Of a stretch of 64,000 nucleotides of DNA, positions 13,477 through 25,008 are shown in pieces; the first letter of the stretch is position 1; each line of letters opens with the position of its first letter. This DNA is from Jacaranda mimosifolia (Eukaryota; Streptophyta; Magnoliopsida; Lamiales; Bignoniaceae). The stretch is taken from assembly GCA_018894105.1 (NCBI GenBank), contig CM032119.1, forward strand, positions 16,943,246-17,007,245, in the 5' to 3' direction. A program made the position numbers and the translations under genes. The notes under the pieces are model-generated. The model saw only the letters and a list, made by a program, of their open reading frames with translations, did no database searches and was not told the origin of the DNA.

Positions 13477-15090
13477 TGTAACACCTCTAGAAATTATATC
13501 ATTGAGGAAATTTCCTCAAATTTATTTATTTATTTATTTTTGGAAGTTTTGGGGTCTAATTGCAATTCGAGAAAAATTTGATTGACCAATATTTGGAAGT
13601 TTTGTGGGTCAAAATGAGATTATTTTGGGTCAACTGGGTCTATGCGAGGCACTTAGGAAGTTCAAGGGCTGAATTAAGGTTTGATCATACTTTAGCGGAC
13701 TTAATTGGAAGCTGAGAAGAACTTTTGTGGGCCAATTTCTATTTTTGGAAAATAGACTTATATGTATGCATTCCCCCTACCCCCTAAGATTTTTCTTCAC
13801 TCTCACATGCAACCCGCCATCTTCTCCTCCGGTGATCTTTCCCTGGCAACGGCGAAACTTATCATATTATATACTAATCTCTTCCTCTCGATGTAAGGAA
13901 CGCGTTGGTGCCATTTTCTTCCAAAACCAACTAGTGGAACAACCGAAAACTGATCTCGAATCACGACCACGGCTTAGGTTTTGGTCATGACGTCAAGCTT
14001 GGATTGGAGTATTGGGTTTTGTTAGGCTCAGCTTAAGGATCATATTAATGCTTTCAATTTTGGAAACGGGCCACCAGACAGAGCGAAATTGAAGAAAATC
14101 AGGCGCGGCAGGAAACGACGGCACTGTGGTGTGTTCCGGCCAATTAAACGTCTTCCTGGCAGCAAAACTTGAAATTGACCAGGGTGTCTTGCTGGTTGAG
14201 CTAAAAGGCGTCGATTGGTGGTGGTGTTGACCATTTTCAATGGCAATAGATGGCGTGCAGAGGTAGTTTCTTCACCTCATCTTGACGATGGTGGTGTGTC
14301 ATTGGTTTGTGATTTTGAGGTTTCGATTAAGACATCTTGGGTAATGACCGAAGTTGGGATTGATATTTTGTATCGTTTAGTTTACTGAATCTTGTATATT
14401 ATTAAGAAAGATGAAAGGATTTGATATGAGATTTGGATATATGCCATGCATGTGTAATTGAATATGCTTAGTGGACCTAGATTTGCATTACTACATGATA
14501 ACTTTAGGATAATTGAGATAATTAAGAGAGTAAATCCTAATTTTGTGTATTGAGACCTAAGTGAGAAATTTTGGGTTAATAACAATAATTGGGCTATTAT
14601 TATTGATTTGGCATATCGTTACAAGGTTAATTAAGTAATTAAGGACCTGATTATATTTCTTTATCATGATTATCAATTTAGCTGATTAAGTATCAATTTT
14701 AGACCATTATTCATGTAATTGTAATTATAAGGTCGAATAAGGAATTTTGACAGTGGACCTATTCTTTTGGTTAGGTGCCGAGGAGTTGGGTCTCGTGGAC
14801 TAGTAGGTTGTGATGACATATTTGAGGCTTTTGAGGTGAAGGTCCACCACTTTGGTAGTTGACTCATATAAGCCTATTCGTTATGTGTTTTGTATGCCTT
14901 GTGAGGGTCTGGTTACCCTTCTGTTTGTGGGAAATGATTGCTCTTTGATTGTTGGAATTCCTCAATTGCTTGAATTCCTCCTGTTATTTGTTATTTGATT
15001 CATGTTCTTTCTGAGATTCTATCAACCTAGTACTTGCTTTGTATACGTCTATTCGTGCCTTGTATAAGCTTATTTGTTATTAATTTATTG
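13477..15090 (+). repeat. Truncated LTR related to 4156-7318
   Basis: The segment starts TGTAACACCTC. It follows the first half of the 4156 LTR with substantial divergence: the stretch near 14285-14380 (GTAATGACCGAAGTTGGGA) matches about 5020-5090, and the one near 14830 matches 5775. It loses similarity near 15090, where the Tat element begins. It could be the decayed 3' LTR of the element that starts at 4156, but the divergence between the two makes a separate older copy more likely. The short ORFs here are not credible. Confidence 0.65.
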
Positions 15091-15219
15091 TATACTCAAC
15101 AACAACTCGCTTAGCTCTTATCGAGAAGGGTAGCCCTACGCCTTGCCAGAAGAGGCCCGCGGTCGAGTAGCCTGGACATGCTTAACTTTCCCTTGCCTAA
15201 GTTTGGGACTGAGATCGAG

Positions 15220-16365
15220 GTCCAAAACTCCTTATAGATGATGTTGGCGTGGCCAACCGAATTCGCTCTCCTAAAAGTGATGATGGTTGGACTCTTTATG
15301 TCTGCCTAGAAAAAGATAACAGAACTGAGCCAGCTGGGGGCTCTGAAGGTGCTGGCTTATCATTCTAATATGGTAAGTGTCAAGTTGAGTTTTGCTCGCT
15401 TCTACAAATTTCTATTCAAACGTCTCGACTAAAGTTATTCCTGTTGCAGGTTAACCATCTAGGTTACCATTTTTACTACAGAGCTGAGCTGGCCTATGGT
15501 ATTCAAGAAGAGCTCCAAAAGGAGTAAAGTGATGCAGAAGTAGCCAAGATACAGCTCAACTTCGTGCAGTTGAAGATCGAGCGGTTGACTAAGCAGCTGG
15601 AGGATAAAGATGTGCAGCTCATGGTTGTTGTGGCCGAAAAGAGCAAAATGGATGAGCTGCTGTGGAAGGCTAGATTTGATGCTGAGGCCTATTACAATGT
15701 TGGCCGCACTCACGGGCATAATATTGCCATGAAGTATGCTTGAGATGAATTATTCAAGACGCTTCTAGGCATTCGTAAAGAAGCTGTGTAGCAATTCATG
15801 TTGTGCTCGGTGTTCCAAGATGCCAGCGTCATCTTCTTGATCGACGACGTGAAGGAGGCCTTTGAGAAGGCTATAAAGCAGTTGGAATTCCTGGGATATC
15901 AAATTCGTCCTGAGGATAGGGCGCGCCTAATCCACTTCAAACTGAGCAACTCAAGGACTATCTTGACATCCTTCCAACAGAAGTGAACGCTCTTACAGTT
16001 GGATTTGCTACTGCAACCATGGTTGGAGCTGTGGTTGCTCCCAATCCAAGGGTGATCGAGGTGACCAGTAAGTTTGCCTTTGTGAATTACTTTGCCTTCG
16101 ACATTAGGGATAGCAAGGTCGACATTGCTGCCTTCTTCCCTCTCGTTAGGCGCACCTTTCTGCTTGAGGAAACGGGGCATTCTTGACCTGCTACTACTGT
16201 TCAACCAGCGATTGTTGCAACGCTTAAGCAAGAGGTCGAGGGCCCTCCCACTATTGTGTGCGTACCTTCCAGTGATGAGCTCGATCGTGCCATAGACTAG
16301 GTTACAACTGATCGAGTCGCTTGGGTTGCAGGGGAAGGAGCAAGGTCAAGCTGAGGTTGTAGCCA
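15220..16365 (+). pseudogene. Antisense extra ORF of the Tat element (coiled-coil protein), degraded
   Basis: This frame runs opposite to gag-pol, in the 3' part of the element. It reads KKITELSQLGALKVLAYHSNM, then an intron-like gap (15373-15449), then VNHLGYHFYYRAELAYGIQ and a Lys/Glu/Leu-rich stretch (about 15500-15690) with heptad spacing typical of a coiled coil. In-frame stops occur near 15525, 15740 and 15790, and the last clear block ends at 15986 (TSFQQK). The frame after that shifts. Tat elements such as Grande and RIRE2 carry an antisense ORF in this place, some with a domain annotated as a putative gypsy-type transposon protein; its function is unknown. Position, orientation and coiled coil support the call. 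I cannot confirm the domain by search. Confidence 0.6.
15373..15449 (+). other. Probable 77-nt intron in the antisense ORF
   Basis: GTAAGT at 15373 and TTGCAG ending at 15449 are canonical plant splice sites. Removing the segment joins AYHSNM to VNHLGYHFYY in one frame. The intervening part is T-rich, as plant introns are. Confidence 0.55.
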
Positions 16366-17400
16366 TTTGTGTCATTTCACTTGGTTGAAGTCTAGTTGCC
16401 CTGCGACGCATTCTTGGTGAATTGTATGAACGACTTGTGTAGCCATGTAATTGAATATTTTGATTTATAAAATGAACTTCTTTGTTTATTTTTGTGTTGT
16501 CAATTCACTTTCTTCCTATTTGTTGCTTTAGATTTTGTTGATTAATTGCGGCAATAGGTGATGAGATAAATATTTTATTTGCAAATAACTAGTTGAATAA
16601 TGCAATTTTCTAATCAAGGAAATGGGTAATGTTTAATTGGTTTAGAACCAAGTTAGTGGCTGATTACAAGATCGACTTGTAAAGGGATAATTTGGAAAAA
16701 ATCCAAGGATATTTACATCAACTTGCCCCATTTAAAATAGGTTTCGAAATAGTCTTTGTTGTCGACTGCTTGGCCAACTTAAGACGTCTTCTTCAATTAA
16801 ACGAGTTAGCTTAGTGCCATGGTTGATTGTGGACCAACTTGATTAAATTAAGTTCAAATTTTTGGTTGACTTCACGTTGTAATGGATATGTCAGTGGAGC
16901 AACTTGATTACGATGATTGACTACAAGGTCGGTTTTGAACGATCAACTTATCTATTAAATGATTCAAATTGAAGTCGTAGTTTGTAGTATGAAACTAATT
17001 TTGTGGTTGATATTGTGGTCGACGTTAACGATCAACTCGTTTATTATTTTAGGTTAGGAACTGTGACTGGCGGTTTGAAACTAATTTTTGGTCGACTATA
17101 GGGTTGACTTTAAACGATCAGCTCATTTATTAGTTTGGGCTTGGGGTTATGACTTGTGGTTTGAAACCGATTTATGGTCGACTATAGGGTTGAAGCCGTA
17201 TCTTGTCGAAGAGAATAAATAGTTGCTGAAAACATAAATAGCCTTTATTAATTTGGAATCATATAGCAGCACAGTTTAGTGGAGACCTTGGTCTCTTTAC
17301 ACATAAATGTTTTTCAAGTTTACTGCATTTCACAATCAGGGGAACTCGTTGCCTTTCATATCTGCCAGTCGATAGGAGTTATATTTTGCTACTTTGACCA
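16366..17400. repeat. Tat 3' untranslated region with short tandem repeats
   Basis: Between the antisense ORF and the integrase lies about 1 kb with no gene. Around 16930-17195 a unit of about 85-90 bases is repeated at least three times with divergence. Each unit holds a version of AACGATCAACTC, a GTTTGAAACTAATTT-like phrase and TGGTCGACTATAGGG. Tandem repeats in this zone are known for Tat elements and have seeded satellite DNA in some plants. Confidence 0.65.
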
Positions 17401-18315
17401 CCGAGTAGGGGCCTCCCATTTCAGATCGATTTTACTCACATTCTTTTAGATTTCGACTTTCTTGGGGATGAGATCCCTACTTGAAGCTTCCTGGTCGAAC
17501 TCCCTTGTTGTAATGCTGGGCCATCTTCGATCTGTATCTTTACATTGTTGCTTATACCTGCTGGTGCGGCTCGTCGATTTTTTTGAGGTCGAATTCTCTT
17601 TCTGACTCATTCCTGATCGGGTTGCAGTAGATTACTTAAGCTGTGTTGTATCAATTCTATCGGAACGACTGCTTGGGACTCGTAGACTAGACTGCAAAGG
17701 CTATGGCCTATGGAAGTCCTAGAGGTAGTTCTATACGCCCATAAGACCCTGCGGAGGTTGTCTGTCCAACTTGCTTTGGATCCTTCGAGTCAGGCCTTGA
17801 TGTGCTTTAAGACAGTCTTGTTAGTAGCTTCTATTTGCCCATTGGCTTGAGGGTTCTCAACTGAGGTGAAATGTTGTCAAATTTTTAGGTTTCGCACAAG
17901 TTCGTCATGCTTCTACTTTGGAACTGCGTCCCATTATTTGATATCAACACTTTGGGCAAATCAAAATGGCAGATAATGTTTTTTCATAGCAAACTTCTGA
18001 TGGCCGCGATGGTTATCTTTGGGATTGCCTCAACTTTGACCCACTTCGTGAAGTATTCGACTGCAACGATCATGAATTTTCTTTGACCTATGGTCTTTGA
18101 GAAAGAGCCGACTATATCTATCCCCCACTAGTCAAATGACCAGGTGATCTGAACTGGCACCAATGTCGATGAAGACCGATGTGTAAGTCGAAGTGGACCT
18201 GGCAAAATAGGCATTTTCTGGTGAAGTTGACGGTGTCTTTCAATAAAGTTGGACAAAAATACCAATATTTGATGATTTTATGGCCAAAGATTGTCCTCTG
18301 GAGTGATTGCCACAT
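17400..18315 (-). pseudogene. Tat integrase, degraded
   Basis: Integrase inserts the element's DNA copy into chromosomes. The zinc-binding region is visible at 18118-18315 as LLKDTVNFTRKCLFCQ, matching the usual DAxxFVxKCxxCQ pattern. The core follows around 17900-18110, with GQRKFMIVAVEYFTKW and then PKVLISNNGTQF; the usual D of SDNG is N here. Several stops and frame changes break the rest down to about 17400. It lies directly downstream of the second RNase H, as expected for this order of domains. Confidence 0.75.
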
Positions 18316-18827
18316 ATTCCTATATGAACTTCTTTAGACCTCTCGAGCTGGCTTTAGTGTCAAGCACTGCAACAGCGGTCCCTAGACTTATCTCCTGTAG
18401 AGTTGACCATATTCATCGAGGGCGAACTTCACTGCTCGGCCTCGGAGTCTGTGTGCTTGTACTTTATCCTCGGGTACTTTTTCTTCTCTTATGTAAGCTT
18501 TTATTTCATCCTGCCAAGATAAAGCTGCTTCTTTGATCTGCCTGACCAAATTCTAGTCGAGATTGCCTATCGTAGGTTTGTTGATGACTAGAAATATGGT
18601 GGTTATATCCTGGGTTCCTTTTGCTGCCTAGCAAATTTTAACAGGGCATCTACTCTTTCATTTTCTGAACGGAGGACTTGGCTGAGGGTGAACCTTTTGA
18701 ATTGTTGTTGGAACTTCTTGACCTCGGCTAAATATTGCTTATTGTAGCCTTTTTAGCTTCAAAATTTCCTTTGAACTGTTCTGCGACTAGCTGTGAATGA
18801 GTAAGAACTGTTAGCTGTTCGACTCCT

Positions 18828-19070
18828 CTATCGACGGCCATCCCATGCCATCAAGGAGGGCCTTATATTCTGCTTCATTATTGGTAACGGGGTATTTAAG
18901 TTTAATAGCAAAGTTATACTCCTCGGCCTGTGGAGACGCACCAAAATGCCTATTCCTCCTCCCGGGGAAGCAGCTGAACTATTGACATGCAAAGTCCACA
19001 TGAGGGACTCTTGGTCGAGTTCATCGAGCAGGTCGAGTCTTTCTGCTACAAAGTTTGCTAACACCTGCAC
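18828..19070 (-). pseudogene. Second (archaeal-type) RNase H of the Tat element, degraded
   Basis: The segment WTLHVNSSAASPGGGIGILV resembles the usual WxLxVDGSSxxxGxGAGxxL start of the additional RNase H found after the normal one in Tat elements. The first catalytic Asp (VDGS) is Asn here. The remaining sequence includes EYKALL-like codons out of frame. The domain would help remove RNA from the RNA-DNA hybrid during reverse transcription. The call rests on the motif and on its position between RNase H and integrase. Confidence 0.65.
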
Positions 19071-19123
19071 TTTTATAGTAGTTCGGGTTGAAAGGTGATG
19101 TCAAATTTCCCTAACTTGATGGC

Positions 19124-19384
19124 CTACTTTGTCAACCTTTTCGATGTATTTGGCTTTGATAGTACTTGATTAAGCAGTTGATTCATCAAGATGACAATGG
19201 AGTGAGATTGAAAGTAGGGCCTCAATTTCCTGGTTGCTGTGACCAAAGCTAGGGCGAACTTTTCAATCTCTCGGTAATTATGTTCTGGGCCATGCAATAC
19301 TTTGTTGCTATAGTACACAGGTCGGTGGGTGCCATGTTTGATTAGGACCAGAAGTGAATTGACTGCTGCCAATGAGACTGCCAA
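19124..19384 (-). pseudogene. Gypsy RNase H (Tat), fragment
   Basis: The frame reads THRPVYYSNKVLHGPEHNY, then IEKFALALVTATRKLRPYF and LLNQVLSKPNTSKRL. This is the conserved end of the gypsy RNase H/connection domain of the Tat group. It lies just after the RT and before the second RNase H. The RT-to-RNase H junction (19385-19700) is broken by stops; one readable piece there is GIEANPQKIQATLDI (19483-19677). Confidence 0.8.
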
Positions 19385-19482
19385 ATAAATATGTAGAACC
19401 TCTCTAACCTCAGCCTAGCTAGCATCGGCGACGTTGATAGATATTTTTTCAATTCGACCAAGGCCTGATCACATTGCTCTGT

Positions 19483-20616
19483 CTACTGGAACTTTTGTGC
19501 GTTCATAAGAATTATGAAGAATGGTAAGCTTTTATCTGCTAATCGAGCAATGAATCGACCAAAAGCTATAATCCTTTTGACTAGACGCTGAACATCTTTA
19601 ACTATTCGATGAGGTGAGATATCCAGGGTTGCTTGGATCTTTTGTGGGTTTGCTTCGATGCCTCTTTGACTAACCATATAGCCTAAGAACTTTCCTCATT
19701 TCATCCCGATCGTGCACTTGTTAGGGTTAAGTTTCATGCCAAATGCTCTAAATATTGAGAATGTATGACTGAGGTCAGCTAGGTGATTTTGCTCCTTTTC
19801 TATTTTAACAATCATGTCATCTACGTAGACTTCCATGGTCCTACCAATATTATTTTTGAACATAAAATTTTTAAGTCTTTGGTAGGTTGTACTTGCATTT
19901 TTAAGCCCAAAAGGTATGACCAAATAATAGTATACACTATTGGGGACCACAAAAGAGGTCTTATTCTTGTCTTCGGGGGCGATGAAAATTTGATAATATC
20001 CTTGAAATGCATCTATCATACTTAAAAGATCGCAACCTGCAGTAGAATCAACTAATAAATTTATGTAAGGCAGCAGGTAAGGGTCTTTAGGACAAACTTT
20101 ATTTAAATCAGTAAAGTCATTACACATTCTCCATTTCTCCTCATTCTTAGGGACAAGGACTATATTACAAAGCCAACTAAGATATTGAATTTCTACAATG
20201 TGTCTTGCCTCTAATAGCTTATTGACATATTCCTCAACGATTTGGCATCCTTCGGCCTTGAAGGTCCTGGTCTTTTGCCTGACTGGCTTGAATGAGGGGT
20301 CCATGTTCATGTGGTGGACGATGATGTTGGGGTCGATTCCTTGGAGGTCGAAGGCTTTTCAAGCAAAAACATCAACATTCCTTATGAGAAAATCGACCAT
20401 TAAGCAATCCATGTTGTTTCCTAAATCAGTTTTGATCCTTGTGGTCTTGTTAGGATTTCTTGGCTCGAGCTCGATGGTATTGAATTCCCCAACAAGTTTG
20501 ACCCTAGTCTTTTCAAGCTTTCTCTTCTTGTTTTGTTGTCCCTCATCGGGTTCTATTACTGGGACGTCCCTCGAGGGTTTCCAATTTTGGTCAAACCTTT
20601 TGTTTATTTGCCTCAA
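19483..20616 (-). pseudogene. Tat reverse transcriptase with downstream thumb region, degraded
   Basis: The best frame is 19696-20310 (204 codons). It contains VLVPKNEEKWRMCNDFTDLN, then YYLVIPFGLKNASTTYQRL and the catalytic box MEVYVDDMIVK, with both Asp residues present. An upstream piece at 20359-20616 holds the N-terminal part. Downstream, 19483-19677 gives GIEANPQKIQATL, the usual thumb start. The RT copies element RNA into DNA in the virus-like particle. The catalytic box is intact, but the frame is split in at least three places. Confidence 0.85.
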
Positions 20617-20712
20617 CTGAGATTGTGTAACATCACCAAGCTTCTTTTATATTGCAAAAAAGTTCTCCAGTCTTAGTTCATGTGTAGGTTGAGACTATGG
20701 CTCTGAAGTCAT

Positions 20713-20973
20713 TCAACGCTGGTCGTCCAATAATAGCATTATAAGCAAAAGATGTGTCAACGACCAGGTAGTTGACCATAAGCATTCTTCGTCAAGGCAC
20801 TTCTCCAAATGAAGTGGACAAGTTATAGACCCTTTTGGGATGATTTTCGATCCTCTGAATCCGACTAGCGGGGTGTGCATAGGCTCAAACTTCAGCTTCC
20901 CTATGTTCATTCTCATCAACGTCAACAAGAAAATTATGTTTGCAGAGTTACCATTGTTGACCAAAATCTTCAT
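20713..20973 (-). pseudogene. Tat aspartic protease, degraded
   Basis: The sequence KILVNNGNSANIIFLLTL matches the Tat protease pattern RILVDNGSSADILF, followed by TPLVGFRGSKIIPKGSITCP, the conserved second half. The catalytic Asp of VDNG/VDTG is Asn, so the enzyme would be dead. The protease normally cuts the Gag-Pol polyprotein. Its place between gag and RT is as expected. Confidence 0.75.
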
Positions 20974-21049
20974 GACCTCAAAAATAGTGATTTCAACTTA
21001 TACAACAAGGGTCATTCTAACTTGTTGTTAGAGCCTTTATTCTTGATGT

Positions 21050-22800
21050 ACGAGAGGTCAGATTCGAAAAAAGAGATGGGTTCTATATTGGTCGAGAGTT
21101 GTAAAATTATTTCGATCGAGGAACATTTGGTCGATTCCAACCTCCTTTGATTTTATCTTCGTGCTGACTTGGAGTCACCTCCAGTCAAGCCTTTAGTAAT
21201 AGTGTCGATCACACCCCTCAGGGGTGGGCATGGATCAATGGGCTTCTGTCCTTTATCCTCTTTTCTTGGGCTAACCAACCTTTCTCTATGGGGAGTCTAG
21301 TTGGTTTAGCCTGCTTCATGTCTGGCTTTCTCATCAACATATTTCTTGAAATATCCCTGTTGAATCAGCCTCTCGATCTCGTCATGCAGATTAAAATAAT
21401 CCTCTATGTCATGGCTTTTTTACCTATGGAAGTGACAATATTTTTTGGATCTCTTCATTGCTTCAGTTTCGGTCTACATCCTGGGCTTCTTGAGGAGATT
21501 ATCATATTGAATGGCAAACAACATCTCCTTTTAGGCAGTGTTCAATAGGGTGCAGTTGTGAAAGTGTTTGATGGGATATTGATGACCATCTTTGTGCACA
21601 TGTCATCTTTCTCTTTAGCCTTCTTCTTGTCGTTGTTCGAATTGTCATATTTTAGTTTATTCATGTCTTCCTGGGTCATTTACCTCTCTGCGAGGTGGAG
21701 TAACACCTCCATTATTCTCGGTCTCTTTTGGACTAGTGCGTTGGCGCATTCTTTGTGTCAAAGACCTAAGAAGAACACATCAATTAGGAACTCAATCCAA
21801 GGACTGTCAATATTCAAAACCTCTGTATTGAATTTGGTGAAAAAATCTCGAAGGGATTCTCCCTCGTTATATTTAACTATGTGCAAATGGGTATAAGAGA
21901 GCTTTGCCTTCCTTTAACTAGCAAACTGGTAGAGGAACTTGTTGCAGAGTTGGTTATATGAGTAAATCGAGTTGGCTCCAATTTAATAGAACAGTCGAGA
22001 GCAATGCCTTGGAAAATGGTGACCAGCATTTTGGCATGGATGTACTATTATGCTCGTGGAGCTGCATCATGTGTTTGAATTGCAGTAGGTGCTCGTTTAG
22101 GTCGGATGAGCCATTATACCTTGGCAGACCTATATAAACTTTGGCATTGACGGCTATGCACTCGTCGATTATCTCTTGCATAAACAGTAACTCTCATTCT
22201 CGATGAAGTCGGGATGCGCTACCATAGTGATGGTTAATCTCAGTGTTCCTCCTTGAAATCTCTTCCAGGCATCTATTCTGTTGCACTTGGTGGGATACTT
22301 CTTTCTATCTTCTCTATTAGTTTGGGATAGATTTCTATTCATCTAAGGTCTTGGGTGCTCGACCCTATTGCACTGTGGGGCTCAAAAGGGTTGGGCGAGG
22401 TGATCTACTGAATCGACCCCTTCTTTTGGGGGGTTAGGTCAGGTTTTTTCTCTTGGGAAATGTCCTGGGCTATCTTCTCGTCGAGTATGGGTGTCTTATC
22501 TCTGGTCTACCCCTATACTCCCTTGGGGGCTTCTCCTAGTGGTGCGAAGGTTGAGGGGTGGCGCTGGTAGTTGTCCTAGGCTAGTTGTTGTGCTTGTTGA
22601 GAGTGGCTGATAGCTGAGTTGAAATTTGGGTTGATATCTACTTGCTTATTAGCTACATGAGTTGAGGTATAGTCATGGTCACCACTTGCTCTAGCTAGAA
22701 GTTGGGCCCTACTACTCTTTGTTTTTGTTGGGGTCAAGGAGGAGAGGTTGGGGATCTTTTGTTCTCATCCTTCTCAGAAATGGCTCACTTTGTGTTAACC
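21050..22800 (-). pseudogene. Tat gag, degraded
   Basis: The capsid-like start is at 21954-22181: LPRYNGSSDLNEHLLQFKHM matches the PxYxGxxDPxxHLxxF pattern of plant gypsy gag. Further on, around 21340-21420 (minus), a frame reads HDIEDYFNLHDEIERLIQQG, matching the HDTEDCxxLKxEIExLIQRG block of Tat gag, with the Cys replaced by Tyr. Between and after these the frame is broken many times. Plus-strand ORFs in this interval are shadows. Confidence 0.75.
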
Positions 22801-22827
22801 ATTTCATCTAAGTTACGGACTTAAGAA

Positions 22828-22843
22828 CCCATAGATGGCGCCA
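22828..22843 (-). promoter_or_regulatory. Primer-binding site of the Tat element
   Basis: On the minus strand TGGCGCCATCTATGGG begins two bases after the LTR end. The TGGCGCC start is common for primer-binding sites in Tat/Athila elements. It fixes the inner edge of the LTR. Confidence 0.7.
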
Positions 22844-22845
22844 AA

Positions 22846-23698
22846 TGATGATGGTAATAATGGTTTTATAGTGAGCTAGGCTGTGATCCAATCTAATCGA
22901 CTAGATAGAAGGCTTGGGAAGGCCGAAAAAAATGTTTGATGATGTATATGGGTCGAGTCTTGCAACCAATAGCACACGTCATGCTAGCCGAGGTGCCCTC
23001 GGCTGAGGTACTCTAATGCAAAATTCAGTGCTTAATCGCTTAGAAGGTAAAGCAGCAGAGTGATAGCTTTGAGTGATAATGAGCATACCTAGATGAAGGG
23101 TGGCAATAGGGTATTTATAGCCTTTCTAGAGAGACTGATATGTCCATGATGCCCTTGCATATGTAGGAGAGGCTTTTGTCTTCACCTGATGGCTTTCAAG
23201 TCTTTTCCATTTTATGTACTATTCTAGGTAGCACATTCTCCAGTCTCATAGGATACTGTGGTACAAAGAAGGGGCGCGCTACATTGATGCAGCAGAAAGG
23301 TGGTACTAGTGGAGGTACGCATCATTAATGCATAGGCACACCACCTATCAGAGCATTCAATGCGATAGGGAGGTGGTCGTGTCTTCTTGACCTCCTAGGG
23401 TTGAGATGAACACTTGTCTGTGCATTATTTTTGTGTATTTTGGTCGAAATGGTGGAACTCTATTGAATTGGAATACTTTTCTAGTTGAGTGTTGAATGAA
23501 CATTCTCGATCTAATCGATCATACTGTGGTCGACTGAGCAAGTTGTCGAAGCTCATGCTGGCGAAAAAGCTTAGTGAGGTTGGGTCCGGTCGATAACTTA
23601 GTCGATCGCCAAGGAGTTGGGCTTGATAGCTAATTGAGTTGTCCCACGTCACATCTTGTGCCTGGTCAAGTGTTATTGGGTTGGGCTATCCCGTATCA
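22846..23698 (-). repeat. 5' LTR of the Tat element
   Basis: On the minus strand the LTR runs from TGATACGGGATAGCCC to ACCATCATCA. Its ends are TG...CA with a 4-bp inverted TGAT/ATCA. It lies next to the primer-binding site, and its length is 853 bp. A second copy is not found in the window. No gene is inside it; the ORF at 23425-23652 is fortuitous. Confidence 0.7.
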
Positions 23699-24591
23699 AT
23701 AATATATGGATTTTTTCCTATTTTTTGAGGGTTTTTTTCCAGTTAAAAATAAACTTGAATTAACGTTTTAAACATGTTTTAGTTCAAGTATGTTGATATA
23801 TTTTAGTTTTTTGATGGCTGGTGTGGTAAAACTAATGTTACTAGACTGATTTTGCCTATTTTAGAATGTTGGATTGTTCTGTTTATTATGAAAAAGCAGA
23901 TGTCATTATATTGTAATTATCAAAAACCTAGAAGGGGGTAAATATAATATTTTCTTAATTGTAGTAATTTACATTTTTCATTTTTTTTTTTTGTTATAGA
24001 TATAGGTTTTGGAACTTTTGATCTTGTTGTGGATGTGCTTGACTTCACTTATAAGATTGAAAATGTAAATCTTGAAGCATACACATATGAAAAATTTATT
24101 GGTGATATGGAGGTATGTTTAGGTGTGATGTAGTGCATATTAGTATTAGGGAAAAGATGATTGTATGTGATAATAGGTCTTTACAGAATATATTTAAGTT
24201 CAACCAAGGTATGAAACAAATAGATTTATTTATAAAAATAGAAGAGGAACCTCCTCTGGTTATTGATTGTTTATTTGAGAAGTTGCTGGAGGCTACTCAT
24301 GTTGATAAGGGGTGCAACATTGACAAAACTGATAGTGGAAAAGGTTTTAGTCAGACAATAGGAGAAGAAGTTGATGCAGCTGGTTAGAAGGTTGAGACTG
24401 AAGAGAATGAAGGTGTAAGTTTTTTGGATATTTCTTAAATTACAAATAAATGTCAGAGTTGTAGTAGTCACTTATTTGAAATATGAGGGGGGTTTATGTA
24501 ATATATATACAAGTTAATGGGGTATGCTGAAGTTTTATTTGAAATATATGGACATATTTATAAGTTCGTTGCATATATTGCTTTGTATTAG

Positions 24592-25008
24592 GTTGTTGAT
24601 GATAAGTATTCTAGATATCCTATTGGTGAGGGTAAGACTGTTGAAGCTGTTGAGGATAATGTTGTTAAGAGTTCTAAATGTGTTGTTGAGTCTATCAGTG
24701 AGGATTCACAAGCTCCACAAACTATGGTGGAGCTTATTACTGAGAGTACAGAAGCTCCAGAATATGTTGTGGAGTTTGTTGCTAAGGGTTCTGCAGCTCT
24801 AGAAGATGTGTTGGAGCCTGTTGCTGAGGGTTTTGCAGCTTTAGAAGATGTGGTGGAACCTATTGCTCAGAGTTCTACAACTCCAGAAGAGGTGGTGGAT
24901 CTTGTTGGTAAAGTTTCACAAGTTGTTGAGACTACAAACTAAGCATCTGATTTTGATGTTGGTCATCAAACTGGTGATGATAATCCTGATGTTGATGCCA
25001 TTGCAAAG
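24592..25008 (+). repeat. Exon with degenerate peptide repeats
   Basis: The frame repeats a unit of about 17 residues with the theme APEYVVEFVAKGSA / ALEDVLEPVAEGFA / ALEDVVEPIAQSST / TPEEVVDLVGKVS. The DNA period is about 51 bases. The borders are intron-like (AG at 24590-24591, GT at 25009), and an in-frame stop ends the open part near 24940. The region is acidic and lies upstream of the MULE catalytic core. Its function is unknown. Confidence 0.6.

Larger units (their letters stand above)
15096..23698 (-). mobile_element. Tat-lineage Ty3/gypsy element, truncated at its 3' end
   Basis: Read on the minus strand, the order is LTR (22846-23698), PBS, gag, protease, RT, RNase H, a second RNase H, integrase, a repeat-bearing spacer and an antisense ORF. 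The double RNase H and the antisense ORF after integrase are marks of the plant Tat group (Retand, Grande and relatives). The 3' LTR is missing: the element ends near 15096 against a truncated LTR of another family. All its genes carry stops and frameshifts. A target duplication cannot be tested because one end is lost. Confidence 0.8.

Noticed and set aside
20198..20620. 140-codon plus-strand ORF
   Set aside because: It is a shadow of the Tat RT coding strand; the minus frame holds the motifs.
21288..21896. Plus-strand ORFs of 86 and 112 codons
   Set aside because: They are antisense to the Tat gag, whose conserved HDIEDYFNLHDEIE block is on the minus strand.
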